Shown: positions 35,017 through 46,759, counted from the stretch's first letter. The stretch is DNA of 64,000 nucleotides from Adiantum capillus-veneris (GCA_014529385.2 CM043950.1:74285935-74349934); one strand, 5' to 3'. Made by a program: numbers and translations. The notes: generated by a model from the sequence alone, not told the origin.

Positions 35017-36606
35017 TGTCATAATAATCAATATCTAATTCTCCTAAATGATTTTCTCATATTAAACTGATCATTTAATGTGGGGAAGTGCCAAGGGAGA
35101 AAAAGCTAGAATATTGGTTAAGTTAGCAGACCGGCCACAGTAGGGATCCAAAGGAGGGAAAATAGGGATCCAAAGGGGGGGCCATCTGCAAAAGAGCCAT
35201 GTGAAACAATGGGCTAAAAAGACCCTAAGGTTCAGCCCATTAAGACTTCCAAAATGCTAAGGTTCCAAAATTCAAAGGTTGTGTCCAAAGGTCAACCTTA
35301 GGGAAAATTGGATGCTTAGTGTGTGCCCAAAAAGTCTTTCTACATCCCTACATGGGAGGGGGCGAGCCCCAAAGCTAGGGGATGAGAGAGAAAGCCACAC
35401 ACACACACACAGGCTCCCTTTACACAAAGGGAATGAGGGACACATGTCAGCTCCCTAGGCCAGATGCCCACAAGGTGTGCCCAATTCCTATTGGAAGACC
35501 CTTGAAGTGGACCAATGAGAATTAGGTTAGAGTAAATCTAGTTTAATTAATTTAAAAACATTTAATAAAAGAAACCAATAAGAATTAAGTGTCCTAAAAG
35601 ACTATTGGGCAGTCTCCCAAGGGGTCCAATGAGCATTCAGGAGCCCCATGGCTTGCCTGATTCCTATTGGCCAGGAGGCAAAGGGGTCCAATGAGAGTTT
35701 AGTTTAATTATTTAATTATCTAAAGCTCTCACAAAAGGGGAAAGGGGGACACATGTCAGAAGGCTATCACTTATGCTGCTTAATCCCTATTGGCTTGACC
35801 TTGGGAGGTCCAATGAGGCAAAAGCCAGACTAACTTAGCAGCTAGGGCTCGCCCAAGAGAGAGGGGGGGCTGATTTTTGCTTGGCATTGACACACACACT
35901 CTCACACTTGACCATGTGTGAAGGGAAAATACTCTATCTCCTCCCAAGCTTTAATGGAGAGCTCATCACCTACTCCAAGCTTGTGAGATAGAAGCCTACA
36001 TCAACACTCTCTTGGCATGTGGATGCAAATCCAACCAAGAGCCAAGCTTCAATGCATGCTCATCTTCTCTACCAAGCTAATTACTAAGCTAAGCTATGCT
36101 AATATGAGTGATTATGTGAGGAGATGTACTTCTTTCTCATAAGATACTTCTTTTTCCTCTCAATCTACTCTCATACCCTGCTAGCTCTCACCATCTTCGA
36201 AGGTGTGTGAGGTCTTGGGTCTGAGAACGGGGATAATTCAAGTTGTGTTTGATTAAGTGTTTTGCTTGGTGTATGAAGGTTCCATCTTCATTGCACTAGC
36301 TAATCTTGAAGGAACACAAAGAATTGTATTGTACAATGTCTCTCTTGATGGGAGAAACCATAATACAAAGCCTTTTGGAGGGGGGACCGGCTCCATGCAA
36401 ATCCGGTCCTCAACTGTTGTCAATAGCTTAATTGCTCTCTCTTTTGAAAGTATTGTCGATGCTATCTAACTAGGTGTTATGCTTTTTGTTGCTCTCTCCA
36501 CCCAAGCACTCTTGTAATTCTCCTTAGGAATCTATTCTAATGAAATGCCCACTATGTTCATGCTAATTTCCGCTACAAATAAGATTTTAGGCCATTAAAT
36601 CTTACA
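35017..36606 (+). repeat. B2 5' LTR (1,590 bp)
   Basis: Begins TGTCATAATAATCAATATC and ends TTACA next to the primer site. It contains a short CA run (35,398-35,411) and several 'aggggtccaatgag' / 'cctattgg' repeats. It matches 42,173-43,926 apart from small changes and a 163-bp duplication in the other copy. The 70-codon frame at 36,257-36,469 recurs in both LTRs and is not a gene. Confidence 0.95.
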
Positions 36607-36607
36607 T

Positions 36608-36622
36608 TGGTATCAGAGCTCA
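36608..36622 (+). promoter_or_regulatory. B2 primer-binding site (initiator tRNA-Met type)
   Basis: TGGTATCAGAGCTCA one base after the 5' LTR. TGGTATCAGAGC is the standard plant primer site complementary to the 3' end of initiator tRNA-Met, common in chromoviruses and copia elements. Confidence 0.9.
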
Positions 36623-37023
36623 AGGTTTCTCTTTTCTTGCTCAAGAAGGGAGGTCCTCAAGCTAGCTACAAATGGTTGGTATTATTAATTTCCGGTGAGT
36701 AAGTAGAATAGGGATTTTTTAGCCTTGCAGTGCGCCTGCCTTTGTGCAGTTAACGGGGCATCACCGTCGAGAGCTATGGTCTTAATAGTGGAGTCCTACG
36801 GGGCTTGCCTACGGCTTAACCACTATTGAGCTATTAGAAGCTTGACAGGAGCCGGTGCTGTTTTGGTGTCGAAAGACCCTCTCTTCTATTCCTTGCAATT
36901 AATGGTATTCGAGCCGCGGGTACAGTAGCTTGAGTGCTTTTTCTAAAGGGGTAAAGAGGAGTAGCAACTAGGGCTTGAAGTGCCAAAGTACACCTAAAAA
37001 GTTTACACCTAAAAATTGTTAGA
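36623..37023 (+). other. B2 untranslated leader
   Basis: About 400 bp between primer site and the gag start with no gene. Confidence 0.6.
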
Positions 37024-38194
37024 ATGGCTGACAATATTAAAGAGAGTGAAATTAATGTTGATAACTTTGATTTTGCTCATGAGCAAGCTACTAATGATGC
37101 TTCAATGCTTGTTAATTATCTTGTTTCTAGGCTTCAACAAGCCATGGGCAATCCATCTCTCCAAAGTGAAGTGCAACGGTAGCTCCGTGCTCACGGGATT
37201 CTCCAAGCTCATCACCATGACGAGAGAATACCTAGGAAGCCTCCTTGTGAGACTACCAAAAGAGGTCTCTCTCCGATTCGGGAAAGAAGAAGAGAATCCA
37301 TATGAAGGGCTCAAGAACTTACTTCTTGATGATGCATCTCCTTCCCAAAGGAGAACTCAAGAGCCTCCACCGAAGGAACGAGAAAGAAGCGAGTCTCCCG
37401 CCACCTCGGCGGAGATGGCTCCACGAAGACGGCGGGCTAAACGCTCTCCATCACCACCAAAGCGGAGAAGACCATCACACTCTTCTCCACGCCATAATTC
37501 AAAGAGGGATGATAAAAAGCAAGAGAAGAAAAAGGCGAGAAAGAGGACACCCTCTTCTCCATCTTCTTCATCCTCTTCCTCTTATGAAAGCTATGGTGAA
37601 GACGACAAAGATCAAGACAAGAAAAAGGCGAGAAAGAGGTCACCCTCTTCTCCACCTTCTTCAAATTCTTCATCTTCTGAAGAAAGTGATGGTGCAACTT
37701 TTGAACCATCAAAAAGAAGAGGCCATAGGAAATCCTATGCCGCATGGAAGAGGTCGTCCAAGCTGAAGAAATTCAAAGAGGGAGGGAAGAGCATCTCTTT
37801 CCTTACCTATGATGGCACCTTCGGTGCTACAGACAAAGTTTTGGCCTTTATCCAGCAATTCGATGCGGCGTTTGGAGATGAGGGCTTCACGGAGTCCTCT
37901 AAGCTACGCCATGTAGCTATGCACTTTCAAAAGTCCGCCAGACAATGGTGGTCTAGCCTACGAGCCAACGGTGAAGCTCCACGAACATGGAAGGCTTTAA
38001 GAGCTTCCATTATGAAGCAGTTTTTGGCCACCGATGCCAAAGACAAAGTACTCACCGAATGGCGAAGCTTAAAGCTCTCTCCCAATGAATCCATCCACAA
38101 ATATGTAGACAAGTTTTGGGACCTACAACTCAAAGCCACTGTCTTCAAAAAGTTGGATTTTGAGAGCAAAAGCAACAATTTTGTGCGGGCTTAA
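37024..38194 (+). pseudogene. B2 gag, disrupted
   Basis: The likely original start is ATG 37,024 (MADNIKESEINVD). A TAG at 37,180-37,182 and a shift to another frame near 37,300 break it. The second frame carries a strongly basic, Arg/Ser-rich segment (about 37,380-37,700) with a 93-bp in-frame duplication of 'KKARKR(T/S)PSSP...'. A recognisable gag capsid domain follows (FLTYDGTFGATDKVLAFIQQ, ARQWWSSLRANG, WKALRASIMKQFL, EWRSLKLSPNESI), ending at a TAA at 38,192. The SR/KR-rich insert before the gag domain is unusual in length. Confidence 0.8.
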
Positions 38195-39089
38195 CCGAAG
38201 AAATGGCGGAGTATGTCAACTCCCAAAGGCCACGTACCATATCGGCGGTAATACACCATACTATGGTGGCCTCGCGAATCAATTTCCAAACGGGGGGTAA
38301 AAGAAATAATAAGCCCCCGGAATACAAGGGTTCCAATGAGCCTAAGGGGAAGGACAACGTCCAAAAGTCTCCTAAGGGCAATCCCAACAAAGCTAAAGAG
38401 AAGGGAGTTTACAAAGGAAAGAATAAACTCTCTCCTGAAGAGCTTGAGCGTTATCGTAAAGATAACCGGTGTTTCAAGTGCGGCGAACAAGGGCATGCAT
38501 ACCGCGCTTGTCCCCAAAAGAACAACCGCCAAGATCCTCCTAGAGCTTCTTTGGTTGAAATCCAAGAGGAGGAGATTCATCAAACTCACCACAAAGGATC
38601 TCCTCTATGCCATGCTTGGGGAAAGGTAAGAGAACATGATGTTTTTATTCTCTTTGACCCTGGTTCTACTCACAATTTCATATCTATGGAGTTAGCCACC
38701 AAGCTAGGCATACAATCCTATGAGATGGGAGATATCCTACCCGCAGACAGTGCCTTCAAGGGGCAAGAAGCTTCAGTCACCCCTTAATCGGGAAATTGAG
38801 GCTTCATGTTCAAGGCTATGTGGACAAAGAGGACTTCTTTATCTCTCCTCTCAAGCATGAGGATGTAATCCTAGGGGCACCATGGTTTGACCGTCTGGCT
38901 GCCCATGTTAAATTTCCTGAAAGGAGAATCTCCTTTAAGTTCAGGGAAAAGGACATGTATATAGATGCTAGGGAGATGGGTAAAACCATTCCCATTGTAC
39001 ATACACCAGCTTTCAACAAGTCAATAAAGAGCTCTATTTCCGTGTACATGATTTTTGTTAAAGATTCTCAAATGAACCTAATGCTTTAG
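38195..39089 (+). pseudogene. B2 gag zinc knuckle and protease
   Basis: The frame 38,203-38,787 holds one CX2CX4HX4C knuckle (C-FK-C-GEQG-H-AYRA-C, first Cys at 38,470) and a retropepsin start FDPGSTHNFIS with Asp at 38,656-38,658. A stop at 38,785-38,787 and a shift put the protease C-terminus (LGAPWFDRLAAHVKF) in 38,796-39,089. The order knuckle, DxGSTHNFIS, LGxxWF is normal for plant gypsy elements. Confidence 0.82.
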
Positions 39090-39736
39090 CAAAAAGAAAA
39101 TAAAAGCAACCAAAAGGAATTAGAGTTATCCAATTTTCTCAAGGGGTTTCAAGATGTCTTTTATTGACGACATCCCTTGTGAGCTACCTCCTAAACGAGG
39201 TAATGACGATCATGCAATTGAACTTCTTCTAGGAAGTTCCACCGCCTAACCAAACCTCCTTATAGAGTTTCTCAAGCTCAACAAGAGGAGATTATGCGGC
39301 AAGTGCATGAGCTAGTTGAGAAGGGCATGGTTAGGCCTAGCTCAGCTCTCTCAATTTTGGCTCACCTGTGCTATTAGTGCAAAAGAAAGACGGCACATAT
39401 CGTATGTGTGTCGACTATAGAGCACTAAATAGGATCACTATCAAGAATAGGTTTCCCGTTCCACGGGTAGAAGACCTATTTGATAAGCTACAAGGATCGA
39501 CCTACTTCAGTAGGATTGACCTAAAAAGTGGCTATCATCAAATAAGGATAGTTGATCAAGGACATTGTAAAGACCGCATTCGTACTACATTTGGTCTTTA
39601 CGAATACATTGTCATGCCTTTTGGCTTGACTAATGCACCAGCCACATTTAACCGCTTGTTGGAGAAGCTGTTCAGACCTCATCGAACCTTCACTGGAGTG
39701 TTCTTTGATGATATATCATCTACTCTAATTCATTAG
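39090..39736 (+). pseudogene. B2 reverse transcriptase
   Basis: Upstream pieces of the RT entry region lie at 39,240-39,365 ('PPYRVSQAQQEEIMRQ'). The frame 39,368-39,736 has the core: YRMCVDYRALNRITIKN, FSRIDLKSGYHQIRI (first Asp), MPFGLTNAPATFNRL and GVFFDDISS with both Asp. It ends at a TAG at 39,734. Confidence 0.85.
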
Positions 39737-40620
39737 AGGAACACAAGCAACACCTCCAGGTAATATTTCAAGTTTTAAGAGAGAATAAACTTTATGTTAA
39801 ATCGAAAAGAAAAGTGAATTTTTTCTGCAAGAGATTCAATATTTAGGTCACATTATCTCTCAAGATGGAATCCCAAATGGATCCATCCAAGTTAGAGGTA
39901 ATAAAAGGATGGCCTAAACCAAGGAATCTCATGAATTAAGAAGCTTTATAGGTATGTGTGCATACTATAGGACGCTTCATAGAAAAGTTCTCACAAATTG
40001 CGGGACCATTACATGACCTAACAAAGAAAAATGTTAGGTATACGTGGTCTGCTAAGGAGAACAATGCTTTCGAAAAGCTTAAAGAAAAGCTTATCTCTCA
40101 ACCTGTGCTTACACTACCGGATCTCTCAAAACCATTTGAGGTCCAATGGTGATGCTTGTGGTGATTGCCTTGGGGATTGTTTTGCTCCAAGAAGGGCACG
40201 CCATAGGATATGAGAGTCGAAGGCTCGACCCTGTTGAGCAAGCCTCTAGGCATATACGAAAAAGAACTCCTTGCAGTTCTACATGCCTTAGACTCATGAA
40301 GCACTATTTATTGGGGACTCCTTTCATTCTGCGAACGGATCACCCAAAGTCTTAAGTACTTCATGACGCAGACACCAAGCTCTCCGACAAACAAATGAGG
40401 TGGGCAAATTTCCTTTCGCAAATTCATTTTCATATTGCTCACATTGCTGGCAAGCAAATAATCAAGATAGCCGATGCACTCTCAAGACGACCGAGAGTGA
40501 ATGCGGTTTCCATAGAAACTCACAATGATCTATCTTCAATGATAGATGAGTATGCTATTGATCCCGATTTTAGAGATGTGATTTCAGCCTTGCATTAGGA
40601 AGAAAGAAGAACCATTTACT
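39737..40620 (+). pseudogene. B2 RT C-terminus and RNase H fragments
   Basis: Broken over several frames. Recognisable pieces: 'SQIAGPLHDLTKKNVRYTW' (near 40,000), 'DACGDCLGIVLLQEGH' (near 40,150-40,200), 'YLLGTPFILRTDHPKS', and 'RWANFLSQIHFHIAHIAGK...IADALSRRP' (40,398-40,490). These are the order and motifs of a gypsy RNase H domain. Confidence 0.75.
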
Positions 40621-41690
40621 TTACAAGATGGTTATTTTCTCTATGGCAATAGACTATGCGTTACTAACTCACTACGTGAGAAAAGTAATGTATGAATCTC
40701 ATGCTCCCCCATATGCGGGGCATAGAGGGATTCAGTCTACCCTAAAGGGAATTGAAACATATTTCTATTGGGCCTACCATGAAAGTGAACATAACATGAG
40801 TATGTTTCCAAATGTGTGGTATGTCAAAAGACAAAATTTGGATAGAGGGAAGCAACTTGATGCTTGCTTCAACCCTTGCCAATCCTAATTCACCGTGGGA
40901 GAGCATATCCATGGATTTTTATCTTGGATTACCTAAGTCTATCCCACCCATGGGAATACGGGAATATGGACGATAGTAGCAGGTTCAGTAAACAAGCTCC
41001 CGCATTTTAAAATACCTGTCCAAAAAAGACGCTATCGAAAGCCATCAAAGAATGGCAACCCTCTTCATTTCACAAATTTTCAAGTACCATGGCTTCCCAA
41101 ACTGTCCCATAGTGTCGGAAGTAGAGATCCTAGAATGACCCCAAGTAATTTCACTGGAAGGGTCTCTTTCGAGGAATTTAGGGAACAAGGCTTGCTACTT
41201 ACTCTTTCGGCCTATCATCCCGAATCCCAAAAGATGATGGCCAAAGTGGAAAAAGAAAAGCTAACCCTACCTTACCCTTAGTAGAGTATGCTTAGAATAA
41301 CACTGTACATACTTCTACAGGAAAAGCACCTTTCGAGGCTTGATTAATGCGGAACAAGAGCAGCGATAAAGCGGCAAAAACTCCCAACTGATTAATACGG
41401 GCCAAAAACCAAAGTACTATCTAAACTAGCAAAAAGGTACTATGGTCCCTTCCAGATTCTTAGGCCAATCAATGAGATGTGCCTATCAAACTTAAGTTGC
41501 CCAATCATTGGCTCATACACAATGCTTTTCATGTGAGCCTCTTGAAGCCATACAAAGGAGAGCCAACCTCAAGAACCAACTATTGAAGACCCACCGAGAT
41601 CGAGGACCACGAGGAGGTGCTGCTGCCAAGCACATTCCATTCTCCAAGTCCATCACGACATTATACAAGGTATAAAGAGGCGGTAAGACT
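40621..41690 (+). pseudogene. B2 integrase remnant
   Basis: HAPPYAGHRGIQST (40,700-40,740) is the histidine half of the zinc-binding domain. 'SISMDFYLGLPKS' (near 40,905-40,940) carries the first catalytic Asp. Beyond this the sequence is heavily decayed, with 'LLTLSAYHPESQKMMAKVEK' near 41,200 and 'LRPINEMCLSNL' near 41,460 as recognisable traces. No intact frame. Confidence 0.65.
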
Positions 41691-41693
41691 ATC

Positions 41694-41742
41694 CGACGAT
41701 ATCTTATTAAGTTTAAGAATTTATCCTTTTGAAGATGCTAGA
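41694..41742 (+). pseudogene. B2 chromodomain remnant
   Basis: Past the integrase the plus strand encodes RRYLIKFKNLSF and, after a one-base shift, EDARWM. This is the Y-L-V/I-K-W/F-K-x-L ... A-x-W pattern of a chromodomain, preceded by 'PTEIEDHEEVL' typical of the linker. A C-terminal chromodomain defines the chromovirus branch and agrees with the initiator-tRNA primer site. Confidence 0.65.
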
Positions 41743-42172
41743 TGGATGCAAGGCATAATAATTAAAGGATAACCTAAACCTTGTCAATGCTTACAATGTT
41801 TCCCAAGAGTAAGCAAATGTACAAAATGATAAAAATGAACAAAATTTTTTTTTTGTCTTATAAGACTCTCTTTTTCTTTATTTGTGCACAAAAATGAAGT
41901 AGTATGCATGCTTAGATCAAGTTTGCGGAGACGACGTCTCCCGAACACCAAGTGAGCTTGTCACTCTACTATGGAAGACTGATAGGACTAATGTGCAGAC
42001 ATGCTTGCGGCAGCCTCAGGCTCTCAAGCACCAAATGGACTAGTCATCCATTATGGAATGATGTCGTAGGGTAACATAGGGATACTCTACCCGCTAAGAA
42101 AAGGACTCATGCATATGCTTTATCTTCTCTACACCATAGTCGAGGACGACTATGATTTCAAGAGAGAGGTAA
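41743..42172 (+). other. B2 3' untranslated region and polypurine tract
   Basis: Non-coding, ending in AAGAGAGAGGTAA directly before the 3' LTR (about 42,160-42,172), the plus-strand primer candidate. 'gtcgaggacgac' just upstream is the common end of such elements. Confidence 0.6.
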
Positions 42173-43926
42173 TGTCATAATAATCAATATCTAATTCTCC
42201 TAAATGATTTTCTCATATTAAACTGATCATTTAATGTGGGGAAGTGCCAAGGGAGAAAAAGCTAGAATATTGGTTAAGTTAGCAGACCGGCCACAGTAGG
42301 GATCCAAAGGAGGGAAAATAGGGATCCAAAGGGGGGGCCATCTGCAAAAGAGCCATGTGAAACAATGGGCTAAAAAGACCCTAAGGTTCAGCCCATTAAG
42401 ACTTCCAAAATGCTAAGGTTCCAAAATTCAAAGGTTGGTGTCCAAAGGTCAACCTTAGGGAAAATTGGATGCTTAGTGTGTGCCAAAAAGCCTTTCTACA
42501 TCCCTACATGGGAGGGGGCGAGCCCCAAAGCTAGGGGATGAGAGAAGAAAGCACACACACACACACAGGCTCCCTTTACACAAAGGGAATGAGGGACACA
42601 TGTCAGCTCCCTAGGCCAGATGCCCACAAGGTGTGCCCAATTCCTATTGGAAGACCCTTGAAGTGGACCAATGAGAATTAGGCTAGAGTAAATCTAGTTT
42701 AATTAATTTAAAACATTTAATAAAAGAAACCAATAAGAATTAAGTGTCCTAGAAGACTATTGGGCAGTCTCCCAAGGGGTCCAATGAGCATTCAAGAGCC
42801 CCATGGCTTGCCTGATTCCTATTGGCCAGGAGGCAAAGGGGTCCAATGAGATGTTAGTTTAATTATTTAATTATCTAAAGCTCTCACAAAAGGGGAAAGG
42901 GGGACACATGTCAGAAGGCTATCACTTATGCTGCTTAATCCCTATTGGCTTGACCTGGGGAGGTCCAATGAGGCAAAAGCCAGACTAACTTAGCAGCTAG
43001 GGCTCGCCCAAGAGAGAGGGGGGGGCTGATTTTTGCTTGGCATTGACGCACACACACTCTCACACTGACCATGTGTGAAGGGAAAATACTCTATCTCCTC
43101 CCAAGCTTTAATGGAGAGCTCATCACCTACTCAAGCTTGTGAGATAGAAGCCTACATCAACACTCTCTTGGCATGTGGATGCAAATCCAACCAAGAGCCA
43201 AGCTTCAATGCATGCTCATCTTCTCTACCAACCATGTGTGAAGGGAAAATACTCTTTCTCCTCCCAAGCTTTAATGGAGAGGGCTCATACCTACTCCAAG
43301 CTTGTGAGATAGAAGCCTACATCAACACTCTCTTGGCATGTGGATGCAAATCCAAACAAGAGCCAAGCTTCAATGCATGCTCATCTTCTCTACCAGCTAA
43401 TTACTAAGCTAAGCTATGCTAATATGAGTGATTATGTGAGAAGATGTACTTCTTTCTCGTAAGATACTTCTTTTTCCTCTCAATCTACTCTCATACCCTG
43501 CTAGCTCTCACCATCTTCGAAGGTGTGTGAGGTCTTGGGTCTGAGAACGGGGATAATTCAAGTTGTGTTTGATTAAGTGTTTTTCTTGGTGTATGAAGCT
43601 TCCATCTTCATTGCACTAGCTAATCTTGAAGGAACACAAAGAATTGTATTGTACAATGTCTCTCTTGATGGGAGAAACCATAATACAAAGCCTTTTGGAG
43701 GGGGGACCGGCTCCATGCAAATCCGGTCCTCAACTGTTGTCAATAGCTTAATTGCTCTCTCTTTTGAAAGTATTGTCGATGCTATCTAACTAGGTGTTAT
43801 GCTTTTTGTTGCTCTCTCCACCCAAGCACTCTTGTAATTCTCATTAAGAATCAACTCTAATGAAATGCCCACTATGTTCATGCTAAATTCCACTACACAA
43901 AAGATTTTAGGCCATTAAATGTTACA
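42173..43926 (+). repeat. B2 3' LTR (1,754 bp)
   Basis: Same ends as 35,017-36,606. It is longer because 43,068-43,230 is repeated at 43,231-43,393 (offset 163 bp, beginning 'accatgtgtgaagggaaaat'). The other LTR has one copy, so the duplication arose after insertion or in one LTR only. Confidence 0.93.
43068..43393. repeat. 163-bp tandem duplication within B2 3' LTR
   Basis: Two adjacent copies start at 43,068 and 43,231, with a few differences ('actctatctcc' against 'actctttctcc', 'ggagagctcatc' against 'ggagagggctcat'). Confidence 0.9.
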
Positions 43927-44736
43927 ACATGCTCCTATATAACTGAGCCATTCTGCTGAGGATCTCTTCTTTTTAATCCTAGCACGTACATTGGCTCGAT
44001 ATCGACGCCTCTTAATGTTTTTATTTTTCTTATTTGAGACCTGCTTTTGATTTGCATTTAGATCTGGCTCACTAAAGGAGTCGTCGTTCGTGTCCTCTTC
44101 ACTCTCGGAGGAGCTATCATCGGTTGATGTGCTCGGTCCTTCCGAATGTTTTGACTCTGAACTTGCTCCACTCTCTAATTCATGAGATTCAGAATCCGTT
44201 TCGCTCTGGGAGTCAGTGTCTGAGTCGTGTTGGTCAAAGTCTTCTATTGAGCTATCGATGTCACTGTCAGATTGGTCTACAATTGCCTTGCCCTTAGAGG
44301 ATGCATGTATGGCACTTATCATGTTCAGAGGTGCAATTTGTGGTACCTCTTCCCCCTATGGTGTGACCCAAGTGGTTCCTCTATTTCCCCAGGTATCTAT
44401 GGTTGAAGCTAGGTGTAGCCAGTCTACGTTGTCTGATTTCGTCATACCCGGTAACACATCCATGTAAGGAGAATCTTGGCCAATGTCTGTATCCTTCTTA
44501 CAAGTGTAACAATATTGTAGTGGGGCCGAGTGAACTGTGGTGTCAGAGCGATGATCAATAATGGTTTTACTCCCTAAGGGGTGTACCTTACCAGTCACCA
44601 AATCCACTCTAAGGACAGAGTCTTGGAATTGCAAATAGACATGATTTTTAGACCAATCACGAACCATTTGTGCTTCCCTCATGAATGGTCGTCCTAAAAT
44701 CATTTCATATGACATAAGGTGTTTAGAGAAATCCAT
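43927..44736 (-). pseudogene. Element A protease end and linker to RT
   Basis: Continues the frame of 44,752-46,074 after a TGA at 44,752-44,754. It holds the end of the first protease (YEMILGRPFM) and an acidic serine-rich linker ('SDSDIDSSIEDFDQHDSD'), interrupted by a TAG at 44,356-44,358. A basic block (KKNKNIKRRRYRANVRARI) follows and then 'AEWLSYIGAC', where B2 is inserted. Element C has the same basic and AEWLSYLGACDAH segments uninterrupted. Confidence 0.8.
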
Positions 44737-44751
44737 TACAATGAACGTATG

Positions 44752-45965
44752 TCATACCTTGTGTCCTAGAACTTTGATCTTAAGATCCTTGAGAATCCCC
44801 ATAGGTTTGGCTATGGTACCATTTGCCATCTTTACCACAATGTTAGTAACACTGAGGCGGGGTTTTCCCATGGATTCCCAACAATCTTTTGTAACGATTC
44901 TAGCTCCCGCACCACCATCAAGAATTCCCTTTATAGTTAATCCCTTGGTAGTGATGGGTAGGGTCGCATTAGACTCGTCGCCTTCAAAATACTGCCCTAA
45001 TTCGTTAATGGGTACCTTGATCACAGACTCGTGTCCATCTAAGTCAAGTGATTGCACATGATTTTCCTCATCAATCATAATCGAGTCAGGCCTATTTGGT
45101 TGCGCAAACTGCGATAATTCCGTTCGTAGCTCTCCGTTAAGGACTGCTCGAAGTGCAAGGAATAACTCAGGATCTCCATACAACTTTGCTATGATCGTGG
45201 TTCGAATCTCAGAAGACATGAAGTCCACTAGTTTGGCAACATTCATTGGCATTTTGCAGGGTGTAGGTCCTTGACTAGGAACTGGTGAGGATGGAATCTC
45301 ATATTCCTCAATGGGATCAGGTATTCCTTTGTTAAACATCCTTTCCAACAAGAAAGGTGTATGCTCACTTTCTGATGTCCCGTCCTCACTCCCTTCTTGG
45401 ATGATACTAGGTATGGCTAACAGTCTATTGTTCATGTGCTGTGGATGAACTTGCGTGGGAAACACTGTGTCATGAATTTTGACATGCATGGGTTCTGGTT
45501 CTAGTTTCCTTTGAGTCTCCTCCACTAAACCTCTTAGATGTTTCACCTGCTCAATGTCGTCTACTGGGTTTGGGTACGTCCCAATCTTCTTTTTACGATT
45601 CTTCCCTTTTTGCCCCTGCGGTTTATCTTGGGGGTCTTGGATTGGATTTGGAAACACTTGTGGTGTTTTCAGAGGCTCTTTATGGTTTTCTCTTATTCGG
45701 TTTTCATTTAGTTCCATGTTATGGTTTTCTTTGTCGGTCTTTCCCTTTGTGGTATTGGTTCTAGTCTCCATTGTCTCGATTGAATCTGAATCATCCTTGA
45801 GGTCATTCATATACACGGGGTCATCTCCTGTTCCTATGTTTGTTTTGGAACTTGGCTTTGAATTTCCCGTATTCTGCGACCTCTTCCTTCGTGTCTTCTT
45901 TTTCTTTGCTTGGATAACTAACGCGGTATCTCTCTCTTCGAGGATATGGCCTGGCCCATGAAGCA
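44752..45965 (-). pseudogene. Element A gag C-terminal linker and first protease
   Basis: The sequence follows a deletion junction at about 45,955-45,965. It begins in basic sequence (KKKKTRRKRSQ), passes a long polar linker (KPQGQKGKNRKKK, 'HDTVFPTQV', 'TPFLLERMF'), and reaches the protease with GILDGGAGARIV (Asp codon 44,917-44,919; DGG instead of DSG as in element C) and MANGTIAKPMGIL. This retropepsin is in the normal position, ahead of RT. The upstream part of the open frame before the junction is out of frame and not meaningful. Confidence 0.82.
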
Positions 45966-46759
45966 TGGACCGTGTAATCGAGAGCAGCAGCTTGATAAAC
46001 CGGCTTGACTTTCCCCCAACAATCTTCCATGTAGTATATAGGACACTCTTCCAATATATCAAGTCCGTAGGCAATACTAGTATCTATTTCCTCCTCACAG
46101 CCATCTGCATAAGCATTAGATGGCTCACAACCCACTTGGTTCATAGGGGCGACTCTTGGATGCGGGGGCTGCGGTCCCAGCACAGGAGGTGGTAGAGGTG
46201 TAGCTTGTACAACATTTTGAGATATAGGGACCATGTGTTGCGGTAGTTGCTCAACAGGTGGATCAGGCATCAATACAGGAGCTCGAGGTGCATCCGTCCA
46301 GGCTACAGGTGGTCTATTTTCCATCATACGTTTGATCATTAAACAATCCTTAGCTTGGTGACCATACCTACCACATGCGTTGCAAGTTCCATTAAATTTT
46401 ACTCTAAACGTAGGGCACTCACTAGTGGTAAGTGGACCTAAGCAAATGGAACACCATTGTTGCTCCCTTCTTGGATACATGTGACTATTTTGAGGGGGTC
46501 GATTATCCTTAAGAGACTCTTGGATTGCCTTGGTGAGGTCTTTCAAGAATGTCTCAAATACCTTTGGCTCATTGGCAATGGGCTTTGCAGTCATGGGTTC
46601 ATACTCAATGGCTTGTGAGCTAGTGGATCTCGTGTCAGTAGACACCCTCATGCCTGCTATCATCAAGTTGTCCTCTAATTGGATTGCATTGGCAGTGACA
46701 TCTTCCCAGGTTGTGATACCTCTAATCACTAGTCCATTATAGATTCCTTCATTCCTCAA
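45966..46759 (-). pseudogene. Element A gag middle part with zinc knuckles
   Basis: Follows an in-frame TGA (46,760-46,762). It encodes NGLVIRGITTWEDV, then C-SI-C-LGPLTTSE-C and the canonical C-NA-C-GRYG-H-QAKD-C. A proline-rich region and an acidic stretch (EECPIYYMEDCWG) follow. About 330 bp present in element C (53,220-53,555), with two further knuckle-like motifs, is replaced here by about 30 bp, which also shifts the frame. Confidence 0.85.

Larger units (their letters stand above)
35017..43926 (+). mobile_element. Element B2, decayed Ty3/gypsy chromovirus
   Basis: An 8,910-bp insertion in element A with LTRs at 35,017-36,606 and 42,173-43,926, both TGTCATAATA...TTACA. ACAT flanks it on both sides (35,013-35,016 and 43,927-43,930). 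Removing the element plus 4 bp restores the codon series of the A frame (…GGA GCA TGT GAT GCT…), as in element C at 55,246-55,261. This supports a 4-bp rather than the common 5-bp duplication. The plus-strand interior has an initiator-tRNA-Met primer site, gag, zinc knuckle, protease, RT, RNase H, integrase fragments and a chromodomain relic. Many frameshifts and stops; not functional. Confidence 0.92.

Noticed and set aside
36257-36469. 70-codon frame, also at 43,577-43,789
   Set aside because: Present in both B2 LTRs, hence LTR sequence; the duplication reflects the LTR pair, not gene conservation.
36608-36622. Fragment of a tRNA gene
   Set aside because: Only the short complement of initiator tRNA-Met beside an LTR; it is a primer-binding site.
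45554-45961. 135-codon plus-strand frame, and similar frames antisense to gag and pol (for example 28,158-28,729, 44,681-45,061)
   Set aside because: Antisense shadows of element A and B1 coding regions.
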